Part shown: positions 1 to 23,519 of the stretch, one piece after another
Position numbering within the stretch: the stretch's first letter is position 1
Layout: every line of letters starts with the position of its first letter
Assembly: GCF_002105155.1 (NCBI RefSeq)
Contig: NW_019028987.1
Span: 674,501-738,500 of the forward strand
Source: Lobosporangium transversale
Taxonomy: Eukaryota > Mortierellomycota > Mortierellomycetes > Mortierellales > Mortierellaceae
DNA: 64,000 bases
Reading direction: 5' to 3'
The notes under the pieces: generated by a model
Told to the model about the DNA's origin: nothing
What the model saw: only the letters and a program-made list of their open reading frames with translations
Database searches by the model: none
Program-made: the position numbers and the translations under genes

Positions 1-2292
<2,292 letters not shown>

Positions 2293-3366
2293 GATTGATC
2301 ACAGAAATAAAGTTTTTTAATATGATAAAATGTTAAATATAAATGTTCGTTGGGGGTGGCTCCAGTATAAGCTAGCCAGAGAAGGAGCTCTGTAGTGTAA
2401 TTTATGATAATTTAAATAAAGAACACTGCGCGTGGACAGTAGTATCTCATCTGGCCTGTTACCAGTGAGAGGTTGCTCTACAAATGCAGCTACAAGCAAA
2501 AATGCCAACCATATCACAACGCGAGGGTGTTCACTGCATGCAAGGAAGAGGACACGCCCCACTCACCCCTTTTTTTTATTTACTTCAAAAGCAACCTGTC
2601 TATTTCATTCATTTTCCACGGACTTTTAGAACAACATCACCAGGAACAAAAAAAGTGTGCCGTTTTTTTCTAACATCGCCTTCATTTTCAGTATTTCTAA
2701 TATCCAATCCAACCTTCTTTCAAGCGGAAGAGGTGACTGGAAGTTGAAACCGAACACAAGCATGTCCCCTGTAAAAAAACGGGTATAGCTATTGATCATA
2801 AACTTAAATGTAAAAAGCATTTCATGCTGGGACAAAAAAAAAGAGATTGAGTCGCAATCACTTTGTTTGCAATCAAATCCTCCATGTCTAATATATACCG
2901 TTCCTTTTTTCGTTCTTTTCCTGCATGAAATGATAGTGATATTTTAACTGGACAATTACACCCTTCCAAAACCCTGCGCCATAGTTGTTTTTTTGTTTAT
3001 TATTGTAATCTTTGTATGTATTTTTTTTTGCTCATGTTTCTTCACTTTCCTTCCTTTTTTTATTCACACTCATTTCCATACACTCAAGCCTTACACATTC
3101 CTTTTCTCTTTTGAAGTGTGGAGTGAGTGAGCGTATTTCAAGTTGGCCTTCCTTCAAATTGGATCCAAAGTCCTTCTTGCAGCATTTTCTGTATTTTGTT
3201 GTTCAAGTAACGGGTTTTTGGGCTACAAATCTACCTTCACCTTCACCTCTTCCTGTAGTTCATGTTTCTTCTGTCATTCATTTCGTAAATACTATTGAAA
3301 CTCAATTCAGCCATAAGAAGTTGTACACTAGACTGTTTGACAGAAACAGAGCCATCTCGTCGACAA
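2293..3366. promoter_or_regulatory. ARG5,6 3' flank and leader/promoter of the large polyQ gene
   Basis: About 1.07 kb with no gene recognised. The half nearest the downstream ATG is pyrimidine rich, which fits a promoter and 5' leader. Short reading frames here have no family features. Confidence 0.5.
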
Positions 3367-11995
<8,629 letters not shown>

Positions 11996-12149
11996 GCGAA
12001 TATAAAAACAAACAAAACAAACAAGTAAAAATTTAAACAAGGTGCATTGATAGCTTTTGTTTATCTTACTATTGAATATGTATTATGTAGTATTGCATGC
12101 GGGGAATGAATACAAAAATGAACAGATTTGGATGGATTTTTTTTTTTTT

Positions 12150-13688
12150 TTACTTCTTGACAGCAACAATAGGTTTTTTGCGCTCCGGTATCCTCTCCTT
12201 CAGGTTTTCAGTTTTGGTGTGTTTCCTGACATTTTCCTCTTTCACTTTGCGTGCATTAATCATGATGGACTTCTTCTTAGTAGCTGTCTTGATGGCCTTT
12301 GGTACGTTACGATGACGATTAATCCTGCGGATCTCTGGTACATGTGCGAATTTCTCTTTGAGCTTCTCTGAATATTCCAAATGAGCTCTCTCACGGTAGT
12401 CGCGCGGACCCATCTTTTCTGACGCACGAGCCTTCCAAAGACGGACATTACCATCATCTGATCCAGAAAGCACGTATTTATTGTCCATTGTATAAAGCAC
12501 AGTGAAGACACGCTGCATACGGTTGGTATGATAGATATCTCGAGAATGTCCTTGGCGAGCGTTGAACAAACGAACAGTACGATCGTATCCTCCTGTAACA
12601 ATTTCCTCTCCTGTCGGTGAATAATCGACTGACATTCTACATATGCAAACATTCAAACCCATAGAAAAAAGATCAGTTCCTAGCTAAATTTATCATGTCC
12701 CTGGCGTTATTTTTTCATACATATGAATGCGATTTTATACGTACACTGCAGAGACGTGATCCTTGAGGATGTTTTGAGCCTTGTCCATCTTGCGCATATC
12801 AAAAGCATAGATATTATGATCCTCGTTAGCCGCCATGAAGTTAAAGGCTTCCATTGGGTTCCAAGCAATTGCATTTGTCCTCATAGCAAGAATCAGCTTG
12901 GTCACTGGCTGGGATGTCCTGAGATCATACAGAATGATGGTCCTGTCTGAGCCAGTTGATGCAATAACACTAGTTTCGGTCTGATTGAATTTGACAGTGT
13001 TGATTGTATCGACGCCCCAGTTCAAGTTCTGCACCGGCTCCGTTCTGTTATGATCCCAAATGCTGATCTCTGATCCAGACGTAGCAAAAATATTGTCAGA
13101 TCGATGGTGTGAAATCCCAGTGAAGGCATTTTTTCCCGGATATGTTTCCACAGGAGCTATAACTGTACTATCTCCGCGGTCTATTGTAGGGTCCCAAATC
13201 TTGACCGTACGATCGTTTGAGCAAGAGAGGAACCGACTGCCTTCGAGGAAACTGGAAACGCCTGTGATCATGGCCTTGTGTCCAATGGTGCTCCAGAGGG
13301 TCTTTTGTTCAGAAAGGCTCCACATTCTAAGATCGCCATCTCCGCCGCCTGAGACGAGCCAGTCTAACTGCTTAGGGTGCTTGGCCATACAATAAACACC
13401 ATCCACATGGCCCGAAAGAGCACCGATGAAAGGTTTTGCAAACATTCGCTCGACTTTGGTAGCATTCAGAGCGCGAGTATATTCACGGGCCTTTTCAAAT
13501 GGATGCAATGTTGGGTCAAGGTTACGTTGGATTTTATGGATATCATTCGAGCGTTGGCGAGTAAACTCTTCTGTACTGCGTGAGAGAACTTTGACTTTCT
13601 ATGACGATGCGGAAAAGAAAGTAAATTATCTATTCGCTTCAGTTGAGGTCTGGTCCAAGGCTTTGAAGACTTTTTTAATATTTACCAT
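12150..13688 (-). CDS. SOF1: SOF1/DCAF13 WD-repeat small-subunit processome protein
   Basis: Nucleolar U3 snoRNP (SSU processome) protein for 18S rRNA maturation. Exons on the minus strand: ATG alone at 13688-13686, intron 13685-13599, exon 13598-12745, intron 12744-12637 (phase 2), exon 12636-12150. The product is 447 residues, like human DCAF13. It begins MKVKVLSRSTEEFTRQR, then about seven WD40 repeats (for example SCSNDRTVKIWDP, VTGGYDRTVRLFN, SGSDDGNVRLWKA), then a basic C-terminal tail of the Sof1 domain (HLEYSEKLKEKFAHVPEI followed by Lys/Arg clusters). The start is chosen because ATG is followed directly by a GTAAAT donor and joining to CATAG restores the conserved MKVK N-terminus. 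It is divergent from NOC2. Confidence 0.93.
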
Positions 13689-14067
13689 AGTGTTCTTATT
13701 TCATGCAAAAAGAGTACGTGTGGGCGAAAGAGAGAAGGTTTGGTTTGCGTATGTGTGTTTGTGAATGAGGAAGAGAAGGAAGTTTTACTTTGTCTCAACA
13801 CAACACTGGTAATAAGTGAGAAGTGACCTGTAAAAAACAAAATACACATGTGGCTTTTCTTTTTTTTTTTTTTTTTTTTTTTTTTAAGGCCACAAACAAA
13901 CATTTTGTTCTTGGTTCTTGCGACCGACATTGCTTCCCTTGCCTATTCTGCATTGTCTACATTGATCTTGAGATTCTGCTGCGATTTATATTTCTCCTTC
14001 CATCTTCTATTTCTTCCCTTCACTTGTATTTTTTTTTTTTTTTTTTTTTTACTGCTATATCTTTAAT
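13689..14067. promoter_or_regulatory. Shared divergent promoter of SOF1 and NOC2
   Basis: 379 bp between the two start codons. Two poly-T runs (13861-13885 and 14029-14050) could exclude nucleosomes. I see no exact PAC (GCGATGAG) element. Confidence 0.55.
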
Positions 14068-16821
14068 ATGGCAAAAGCAACAAAAGCAACTATCAAATTT
14101 CAGAAGAAGCATCTGAAGTCTGCTATTGAGAAGCGCAGGAAAAAGCAGAAAGCTACTCAATTGTATAAAAAGCGCAATCCAAAGAAGTTTGGGCGAGGTA
14201 CCATTGCCGAAGGATCTGCAGGTGGAAGCAGTGAAGGTCAAAACCGAGACGGCGGACACCAGGATGAAAACGCCGAGAGCGATGACAACGACAAAGAAGA
14301 GCAAGAAAATGACAAGTATGTTGTTTAATCTTGATTCAGATACCCACTTTGAGTCTAATGTCAGGTATCATGCCTAAATATATCATCAATACTTCTAATG
14401 AGAATACTCGTTTACTTTTTTGTTTGTTTTGTGTGAATGGTTCTCATCATGTTTTAGGACAAAGAGTATGAGCGTGGATGAGTTCTTTAACAACGGTCTG
14501 GAATCTGATGGTAGTGATAATGAAGAGGAGCCTGAGTCTGGTAATGAGGATTTTACCGGCATTGATACTATTATTGAGGAAAATGATGATTCGGACATGG
14601 AAACACCTATAACTAAGAAGCTGACTGCTGATCAAAAGGCAAAACAGGCTGCTAAGGAAGAGGCTGCTCGTAAGATCAATTTGGAAGCTTTAAAGGAGAA
14701 GGATCCTCAATTCTACAAGTACTTACAGGAGAACGATAAAGAGCTCTTGGAATTTGATGGCGAAATGGAGGATTTGATTAGCGAAGATGAAGATGAAGAT
14801 GATGACGAAGAAGGCGAGAGAAATGAAGAAATGGAAGAAAGCGACGAAGAAATGAAGGAGGCCAAGGGGAAGGTATACTCTTGCTACGACTCATTATATT
14901 TGTTCTCATGATCATTTAGTTCATTTTCTAATTTGCATCATCCTGCTTGTTGCTCTTGTTTCTTACAATAGGAACGCAAGGGTAAGAAAGAAGCAGAAAT
15001 AAGAGGGGACGAAGGAGAACAGGAGGATGAAAGTATGGATGGTATTCCACTTGTGACTAAGGACATGGTGGCTGCATGGCAAACAGCCCTTGTTGAAAAG
15101 CACTCTCTTCGTGCTTTGCGTCGCCTCTTGCTCGCCTTCCGTGCTGGAGCTCACCTACACGATGCAGACGATCAACGTGTCTATGCCTACAGGATCAACA
15201 GTCCTGTCGTTTTTAACAAGCTGGTTGTTACCTGTCTGAAGTATGTTATCCCAACTCTGAACTACCATCTTCCTATTCAGACGACAGCCGGAGGAAAGCC
15301 GAAGCCTGTTAACTCTGGCTCCAAGTATATAGTCCTTCAACCATTGATTAAGTCGTTTCTTCAAAACACTCTATTCTTGCTCAAGGAGCTAACAGATCAG
15401 GAGATGATCTATTTTGTAATCCGAGAATCAGAGAAGGCTATTCGCTATCTTGTTGGATTCCCCAAGGTCGCTAAGGACTTATTGAAGGTATGGGGTTTTT
15501 ATACTTTCTTTGATGATTTCGTTTGTTTTTAAGGTCGTGTTTTTTCTTTTTCTTTTTTCTTTTTTCTAACGTTATATAAATATTCCAAAAGAAATCACCG
15601 CTAATGTCTCATTTCCATCACTGGCCATCATAGCACTTGTTGTTCTTATGGTCGACTGCATCAGACCGTGTACGTATCATTTCATTCTTGACGATTCGCA
15701 CCATGTGTTTGCAACTAGGATCCACTTACTTGGACTTAGGGTTGAAAGGCGTCTATCTTACGTTTGTGCGCTATGCCAAGACAACTACCATGCACACATT
15801 GCCCAACCTGCATCTGATGCAAAATTGCGTCGCACAACTCTATGGACTCGACTTGGGTAGATCTTACCAGCATGGATTTGTTTATATCCGTCAGCTCGCT
15901 ATTCATCTCCGCAATGCCGTCTTGGTCAAAACCAAGGAATCGTTCAAGGCAGTTTATAACTGGCAATACCTTCATTGTCTGAGTCTTTGGTCCCAAGTAA
16001 TCTCAACTCATGCCTTGAATAATGCAGGACAGCCTACATCTTTACATGCATTAGTCTTTCCATTGGTCCAGGTTTCATTGGGTGCATTGAGGTTGATTCC
16101 GACTTCGACGTACTATCCTCTCCGTTTCCAGATTATCCGCAACCTGCTTCAGTTAATTGAGAATACAGGGACGTTTATTCCTTTGGCGCCATTCCTGTTC
16201 GAGGTCCTTGAAAGCGGCGAGATGAAGCGTCCTGGCCGCAAAGGGACGTTGAAGCCAGTGGAATGGGACCTAGGCTTCAAATGCAGTAAGGACTACAAAG
16301 GCTCCCGCGTTTATCAGGACGGTGTAGGAGAGCAGGTGTATGAGCTGATGACAGAGTATTATGCTCTCTTCAGTACATCCATTTCATTCCCCGAATTAGC
16401 TATTCCTGCTATCATTCAGCTCAAACGGTTCATCAAGAAATCCAGTTTGGTCAAGTTGACTAAACAATTTGCTGGTTTGGTTGACAAGTTGGAGCAAAAC
16501 TCTAGATATGTAGAAGCCGAGCGTAACAAGGGAGATTTCTCGCCTAACGATGCGACGGGCGTTTCTGCATTCTTGAAGTACCAAGACAAGGAGAAAACCC
16601 CATTGGGAAGCTATTGGAAGGGCGTCAAACGGAGCGTGATGGCAAAAAGGAAGATGATAGAGGAGGCACGCAAAGACCGAGTAGAACGAGAGGATAAGAC
16701 AACGAGTAGTTCATCAAGGACTAGCAAGGATGATTCGGATGATGGTGACGAAGATGAAGACCAGTCGATGGATGAAGATGATTTAGAGGAAGTGGGTGAC
16801 GAGGACGACTACAGTGACTAA
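14068..16821 (+). CDS. NOC2: NOC2 nucleolar complex protein (60S pre-ribosome export/maturation)
   Basis: NOC2 pairs with NOC1 and NOC3 during intranuclear maturation and transport of 60S precursors. Exons: 14068-14315, 14458-14872, 14972-15487, 15634-16821, all in phase; about 788 residues. The N-terminus is very basic and followed by acidic stretches. The conserved Noc2 core starts around DGIPLVTKDMVAAWQ and includes FLWSTASDRVRIISFL and SYQHGFVYIRQLAIHLRNA. The C-terminus is acidic. Length is similar to yeast Noc2 (about 710). Confidence 0.93.
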
Positions 16822-17187
16822 AAGCTGTTTGCTCATACTATATACGATTTTTTTAAGCATACATCACATTCATGCGCATATCATATAAATTCGATTATAA
16901 ATTTTATCGACCTCACTGTAATACGATGTTTGAAAGTACCATGTAATTCTTATCTGGAGTCGGCAACCACGAGTAATTTAGTCATTCTAACTGCATGTAA
17001 TGCCTCTTTACTAGAAACACCCAAATCCTTGGGAAGTCTTGGAGCTAGACAAGTTCATAGTTAGGAAAGTAAGTTTGGTTCACACACCATACCTAGAGGT
17101 ATTTATTCAAAAACATTATAAGATATGGCTATATCTGTTGATCTGTAAGTGACTAGAAATTCAAGGACAAAAGATTAAGTGGAAGGA
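16822..17187. other. AT-rich spacer downstream of NOC2
   Basis: Contains the 3' flank of NOC2 and then the end of the decayed Fanzor-like gene. Nothing else recognised. Confidence 0.5.
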
Positions 17188-18663
17188 TTACAGGAGACGG
17201 AAATAAACAGAACTTACAAATTTTCTGTGTGCTGGCATCCAAATACTTGTGTCTAGCGTCATGCTCGCTTTGCAGTCGGAGCAGGCGACTCTTCCCGTGG
17301 GTTTGTACTTTGCAGGTCTCTCTTGTCTCTCAATTTGAGTAAGACCGACTCTTGCGATGTTTTCCGCTCCAGCTGCGTCATGGTCGAAGAATATTATACA
17401 TGCACGGCAATATTTGGAGCGAGGGTACAAAAAGTTATCGCAGGGGGGTCAGGGATAGCGGGCACTGGTGTAAAATTCGTGCGCCCCTGCACGAAGTGTC
17501 CTCGTTGCTTTGACCTAAGCATTTCAAATGGCAGTTGTTTATCAGCAAGGATTCTATGGCTTTTCAGGCATTCTTATTTTTTTAAAAAAAGTTATAACTG
17601 TATGACAAGGTATCTCGTTATAGCAGTGTGCTTGCTGCGAGCTCCTTTACTACTTTAAAGGGCCCTAGGCCGACAGCAAGCACTTCTTTTTCCCCGAGCA
17701 TCTTCAATACTCGCTGCACCGCATATTCAAACGTAGCTCGTTGAGCCTTTCGTAAGTCCCATTTTTTTATAGGTGTCATCTGGACTTGTAGAACTCTTAA
17801 AGCACATCCAAATTCGTTGATCCTGTCTGTGTCTGGGACTCCTCATTCACCCATTGAAAGTACTCGTTGTACGTATTCCTTTCAATTACTGGGATGGCGC
17901 TCTCAATCTCAATCATTTCTTTTTCACGGTTCCTTTTGTTCAACGGGTGATTGAAGCGGAGGACGGGAAGGTACAAGAACCTGCCTCTCACCTTCACCGT
18001 TTGCCACAAGTTAGGGTTGTGAGGATCCATCGAGGAAAACGCAAGGGCGTTAACAATATCAGAATCGCATCCGACGGTAGTTCTGGTATTTGCAGATGGG
18101 CATCACCCCGGTTTGTTGAGTGTGAGTTCAACGTTTTCAAGCAGTTTGGAGCTCCTCCTCCAGTTTATGTTTGCGTAGTCTTCATCTGTCATGTCTTCAG
18201 CGGCTGCCTTTGAACACGTCGTGTTGAGGAATCCTTGAGAAAGCTCCAATCCCTGGCTGGGGTCATCTTCATCTGCGTCAGACTACCGCTGTCTCTTCGT
18301 CTGGGTTGTGTCATAGGCGAGTAGATTCAGAACAAGGCCGTTGGTAGAAATCGTTCCTTCGAGTTTGAACCGAGTTATAACTTTGTCTAGTGACTGCAGC
18401 GATACTTTGTCTCGATATCCATGAACCATGCGATCTCCTCCAATGTCACAAAAGAGAGCCTGTATTAAGACCCCACCTTGACCGCTTAAAAGAAGGGTGG
18501 CAAGACAGAAGGAATAGTCAGTGCTATCCAAGGCTTTGTCCAGTGCCTTCTTCATCGACCTTGCTGCCCCTGGTAGCTGCATGATCCTCTCAATGTCCAT
18601 CTTTATGATAACAAAATAGTTAGCATTTGTGTTGCACACATCAGAGACAGATAGTTGAGCCAC
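17188..18663 (-). pseudogene. Fanzor/TnpB-like RuvC nuclease relic, copy 1
   Basis: Read on the minus strand from 18663. An N-terminal part (DKVITRFKLEGTISTNGLVL, then NLLAYDTTQ) runs through an in-frame TAG and TGA into a RuvC-I-like motif VGCDSDIVNA (nt 18075-18046) followed by SSMDPHNPN and IEIESAIP. After a frame change come KKWDLRKAQRATFEYAV and VLAVGLGPF (nt ~17770-17660), then a C-terminal zinc-ribbon/RuvC-III-like block SKYCRACIIFFDHDAAGAEN (nt ~17420-17350). This order is that of eukaryotic TnpB homologues (Fanzor). At least two stops and one or more frameshifts disable it. The assignment rests on motif memory, not a search; an unrelated transposon-derived ORF is possible. Confidence 0.65.
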
Positions 18664-18851
18664 GCTTCTTGCTAGATTTCAATGACGTGATTCAGTCAAG
18701 GTTGTGCTGTACTCGGCTGAAGTTTTCGGATCGGGTGGGGGTCGCGTGAAGTTAGATATAATTAAATATTCATCTATTTCGCTGTTTATTTCGCTCTTTC
18801 ATCCCTTTGTTTCCTATTTAACCACCAAAAAAGCATTTCACGACGCTTTCA

Positions 18852-20132
18852 ATGGCAATAACACATGAAGATCCCACTACACTGGTGTTGATTGAGACAC
18901 GTGGGTCAGTTCGTATTATCACCATCAACAGACCTCATAAACGGAACTGCGTAAATGGACCAACGGCAAGAGCTCTTTACCAGGCCTTTTTGGATTTTGA
19001 AACAGATTCCACGGTATTAATGTTTTAGTGCTGCATATTCTGTTCACGTAAGAAAAAAAGGGAGATATTGCAATACTCTTACGCGAGAACTTTTCCATCG
19101 CTGCTATGCCATTCCATTGGGATGAAAGGCTTCCGTTGCGGTCTTGACTGGCGCAGGTATCTTTTCCCTTGTAGATTCGTGTTTAAAAATATCGTTGTAT
19201 TTTTCATGTAGATGTGGACATTCAGTATAATACATTACCATTTTTTGTTCTAAAATTTACTCAATAATCAAGGCGGCAATTTTAGTGCTGGAGCAGGTAA
19301 CCGCGATATGTTCCATTTTTTTACAAATTGCTCCATGTCATGCTTTCAATCTGTGCATTTCCAACTAATGAAGCAGAGGCATGCTTATAATAGATCTCGC
19401 TGCTATTCAAAATCAAGATGATGCCAATCCATTGTCCTCTGATTGGCCAGACACACTTCCTGGGCCTATTGGCCCCATGGGGTAAATCGAATGATCTTTT
19501 TTTTCGAGGTGGACTCCACCTCTCTTGCTTAAAGAGTGACTACAAACATATCAGTGTCTCTTTATAAATCACACATCAGCAGAGGAAAGGTGGACATAAA
19601 CAGAGATTTTAATTTTATAGGCACGCAGGAGCTGTACAGAAGCAGTACATTAATAGCGTTGGGAAAAAGGAATACAGATCATTCAGGTGTAAATCCGTCT
19701 CTCGACAACCTTTTTAGACTTGTGTTTAAAAAATAAGCAAAATTCACTTCCCTGAACTGATGTGTGACTAAAAGGAAAAGTGAAATGTTTCCGAGCAAGA
19801 GAGGGCTGGACTGCGCGTAGTTTTGCCTTTTTTTTTTTTTTTTTTTTTTTTTTCCCTTCCTCCTCATCGCAGTATTTTGGTACCTCTTCTAGACCAACAC
19901 GCATGACCCTCTCGAAACCTGTAATTGCAGCCATTTCCGGATTTGCCGTCGCTGGGGGATTGGAGCTCGCATTATGGTGCGATATACGCATAGTGGACAC
20001 AACCGCGATCTTGGGTGTGTTCTGCAGATTACGAGGTGTGCCATTGATTGATGGCGGCACTATACGGCTACCTGATGTCGTTGGGCGAGGTGTGGCAATG
20101 GATTTGATGCTTACAGGGTAAATAATGACAGG

Positions 20133-20166
<34 letters not shown>

Positions 20167-20498
20167 GATAATCTTAATTTGGTTGGTAAAATTGTCTGAA
20201 TAGTCGTGCTGTGAAAGCTCAAGAGGCACTGAGAATCAAGCTTGCAACGTGCTATCCATCCTCGTACGAGACTGTTAGTGAGACAAATGCCTTAGAACAG
20301 GCCGTTGCGTTAGCGGAAACTCTAGCAAAGCATCCACAAATATGTATGCGCGGCGACCGTTTGAGTACTCATTTTTCACGTCCTATCCGTGAGGCCATGC
20401 TTAAGGAGTTTGAGCTGGGAATGGAGTCATTGACCAGTGGCGAATTTATGCAGTCGATTGCTCAGTTCTTTGCCAAAAAAGAGACAGCTCGACTTTGA
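18852..20498 (+). CDS. Crotonase-family enoyl-CoA hydratase/isomerase-like protein
   Basis: Exons inferred: 18852-19013, 19129-19156 (28 nt), 19273-19296 (24 nt), 19394-19481, 19893-20117, 20204-20498; 273 residues, a normal crotonase length. The joined sequence keeps family landmarks: VRIITINRPHKRN, VAVLTGAGGNFSAGADL (oxyanion-hole loop), SKPVIAAISGFAVAGGLELA (second oxyanion loop with Glu) and MLTGRAVKAQEALRI. Where hydratases have the second catalytic Glu this protein has LRGVPLIDGGTIRL, as in bacterial EchA-like proteins of uncertain substrate, so the reaction is not assigned. No C-terminal SKL. Intron 4 (411 nt) carries a 26-nt poly-T and intron 5 a 30-nt poly-A. A Tc1/mariner element follows the stop by 8 nt. 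Confidence 0.88.
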
Positions 20499-20506
20499 AA
20501 TCAATA

Positions 20507-21495
20507 TCCTTTTTCAAGATGCGTAAAATTTTTTTCTTTTTCAAAAATACAAGTTTTGGTTTCATAATGTGCCTCTATCAATCTCATAAACATGTGGTAG
20601 ATTTTTTTTATTTGATGTTTGGTAGGTGTAGACTAGAAAGCAACCCAAGGGTTTACCTCTGCAGCCTCACGGATCCACCAACACATTCCGGATGTAATAC
20701 TTAGAATGCTGTTATTGATGTGATCTGTTAATGTTTCCCAGTCATGAAGATCTTGGGGTCGTACATGCGTCTTGATCTTTCCAAAGACCCATTCGGCTGC
20801 ATTTAGCTGAAGGGTGTAGGGAGGCAGCCGCAGGTCAGTGTGTTTATTTGATGTCATCTTGTACATCCTGTGATGTTTGGAAAGTCGCATTATCCATGAT
20901 GATGACTCTTGAGGTCGGGAAGGCTTGGAAAGTCTGAGTATTGAAGGCATCCAAGCGTACTTCTGAGGCGACAACTCCATAGGACACGATCAGTAATCCT
21001 CTTTGGGCTATTATAATCCTCAGGTTCATAGCGCAATAATTTGACCGTGTAGCCTGCTTGTTTACTAACCGCTCTGTTGACGGCAGTTAAGGACATAGAC
21101 GGATCGAAGCGAAAAGCCTCATTGAGGGGACTTGAAGACTGATGACAGTTGGGTCAGGGTTTTCATCAAGCCGACCTTTTAACCATGCAATATGCTTGTC
21201 TTGAAGGGTTGAATGGTGATTACCGCCTCTTTCTTTTTGTTCCATTCTTCCCTCCTCTTCAAACGTCTGTGCGATACTTCTTACTGAAGTGTACGGAAAG
21301 CCAAATCGACGGACAGTCTCTGCGTATGTCATCCCTTCATTAAAAATGGATGCGATTATTTTTGGCGAAAGTGAGTGAGGGTGGACACATGGTCCAACCT
21401 GTTCTTTTATCTCACTCAATCATTATATTTTACTATGTTTTGCATTATTTCATTTTATTTATTTATTTATTTTTTGAACTCATCTTGAAAAGGGA
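20507..21495 (-). mobile_element. Tc1/mariner element, internally decayed, TA target site
   Basis: Ends are imperfect inverted repeats: the left end TCCTTTTTCAAGATG matches the complement of the right end as TCCCTTTTCAAGATG. Both ends are flanked by TA (20505-20506 and 21496-21497), the Tc1/mariner target duplication. The 989 bp length is short for an autonomous element (usually 1.3 kb or more). It lies between the crotonase stop and the ATG of the SET/MYND gene. Confidence 0.85.
20633..21419 (-). pseudogene. Tc1/mariner transposase remnant
   Basis: Minus-strand fragments in different frames give an N-terminal helix-turn-helix (SPKIIASIFNEGMTYAETVR), a middle part (SLTAVNRAVSKQAGYTVKLL), the second-Asp region VIIMDNATFQ and the third acidic site LPPYTLQLNAAEWVFGKIK. 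The first catalytic Asp block is not recognisable and several frame changes are needed, so no active transposase is encoded. Confidence 0.85.
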
Positions 21496-21530
21496 TATTA
21501 AAAAATTGATTCAGAGTGTTGAACTCACCA

Positions 21531-23488
21531 ATGACAACAACGTCAGTCAGCCATGAGAATGACATCATTCAAGATTATGTGCATGCTCAATTGACAGCGG
21601 CATGCAAGGAAGGATCCTTGACGCTTGAGACTATCATTGAGAAGCCTGTTCTCGATTGCTATAACCATGAAAAGTTGTTAGACCTTATGGCACTGCCCAC
21701 TCTGGATATCGCCTCTATCAAAGAAGCCTTCATGCCACCATGTACTATGCCTAATAGAGCAGCAATCATAGATAGAATAATAGCAGCAGGCTTTGATCCA
21801 TTACCAGATATACAGTCAATATCCAATGTAGTCGCTATGACAACAACATCTACAACCACAACAGCCACTGTCAGAACAACACCAGTGACACTATCAGGAA
21901 TTCCACCAATTGACGGCCGGACACGTCTCGATCCACGGTTCAAGGTGGGGTTTTCAGAGCTACATGGGCATGCTGTGGAGATAGACAGGAAGAGCAACGA
22001 TAGTAATCGACTTGAGGCACACGGAAGAAGAAGGGTAGAATCAGGGACCTATATCTTTGAGCATGACGAGATGCCATATGCAAGTGTCATAGAAAAAGTT
22101 TGGAAAGATAGACTCTGTGAAGAATGTCTAAGACGCCTGCCAAAGGATAGTGAGGTCGTGGCATGTCCTTCATGTCCCAAGGTTAGATCCAATGCGAGTT
22201 CAGCCGAAATAACATTCAATAGGAGTTCTTTGTCATCATCAACATCCCAAGGAAGATTTACAGACCAAAAGATACCGCAGTCTGATGGGGTAGCTCGTTT
22301 TTGCAGTCAGAGTTGTTTACAAAGCGCATGGCGAGCATGGCATGGATACGAATGTGGGTATTCAGCTCAACTGATGGGACACAGTCAACTGACTAGATTA
22401 GCTCTAAGGATTTTGTGGCAAAACGTTCGTCATGGCATCTTTATTACGGCTTCTTTGTTGGATCTATTAACCCCAGCACCCACGACCTCTGACCCTGCAT
22501 TTTCTCTCATAAATACCGTTGCAGACCTTTCTCTCGATACTGACGGCAGCAGCCTTGACATGAGTAATAATTCACTTTGCTATTCGCCACGCTCCATAAA
22601 TACCAATGGATCCGATATCTTACCTTCACAGCTCTGTCACAATTTTGGTCGTCTCAACCGTGTAACAAAATTGGCGTTCCTAATGACAGGATACTACCTT
22701 CAATGGCTTATTGATCTTCCAGAGGACTTAGCAGTGGAGTTGGCGTATCTTCAGGCCCTTGTAAAGTTTAACTCATTTGCCATCAAGGCTCATTTTCTGA
22801 CTTCTATGGATCGATCTAAGAATATAACGGAGAGAAATGAATATACTATTGGATCAGCTCTATATCCTTTGGCATCTATGTTCAATCATAGCTGCACGCC
22901 TAATGCCATGGTTGTTTTCGGTAAAGACGGAAAGCTTTTGCAAGACAAGAGCGTTGGTGGAGGGCTTAAGGATGATTTCAAAGAGCCTGATCCCCGTTTA
23001 ATCAATGTTATCACAAGTAAGGCCTTAAGAGTCGACTCTGACCTTCCTGTGTTCATAAAGATTTCATACGGGCCGCAGGCAGGAAGAATGAGTACCAAAG
23101 AGAGGAAGGAATATCTGCGACAGTCGTATTTATTTGAATGCGATTGTTCTGCTTGTGATGACCAGTAAGTTTACGATGTGAGGAAAAAAAAAAAAAAAAG
23201 CCACGTATAAATGCTTCTATAATTGTTGTGTTAAATACTGTTCAATTAATTATTGATTATATATCATATAAAACCGCGTAGAGATGCAGAATCAGATTTG
23301 AAAAAGGTTTATTTGTGTCAAAAGAATAGGTACGAATGTCAACCTATGACCGAGACGGACAAAAGGTGTCCAACTTGTAGTTCACCGATCGACATCAAGA
23401 AGCGACAAAAAGTACATGTGCTGAGCGAAATGCCTAAACCTGTAGTTCGTTTTGTATAAGTGTTTATTTTATCTATCTTGCTCATCTT

Positions 23489-23519
<31 letters not shown>

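Noticed and set aside
13682-13930. Small frames with poly-Lys or poly-Phe around T-runs (also 36530-36775, 48512-48715, 63360-63590)
   Set aside because: They are translations of homopolymer tracts in introns or promoters.
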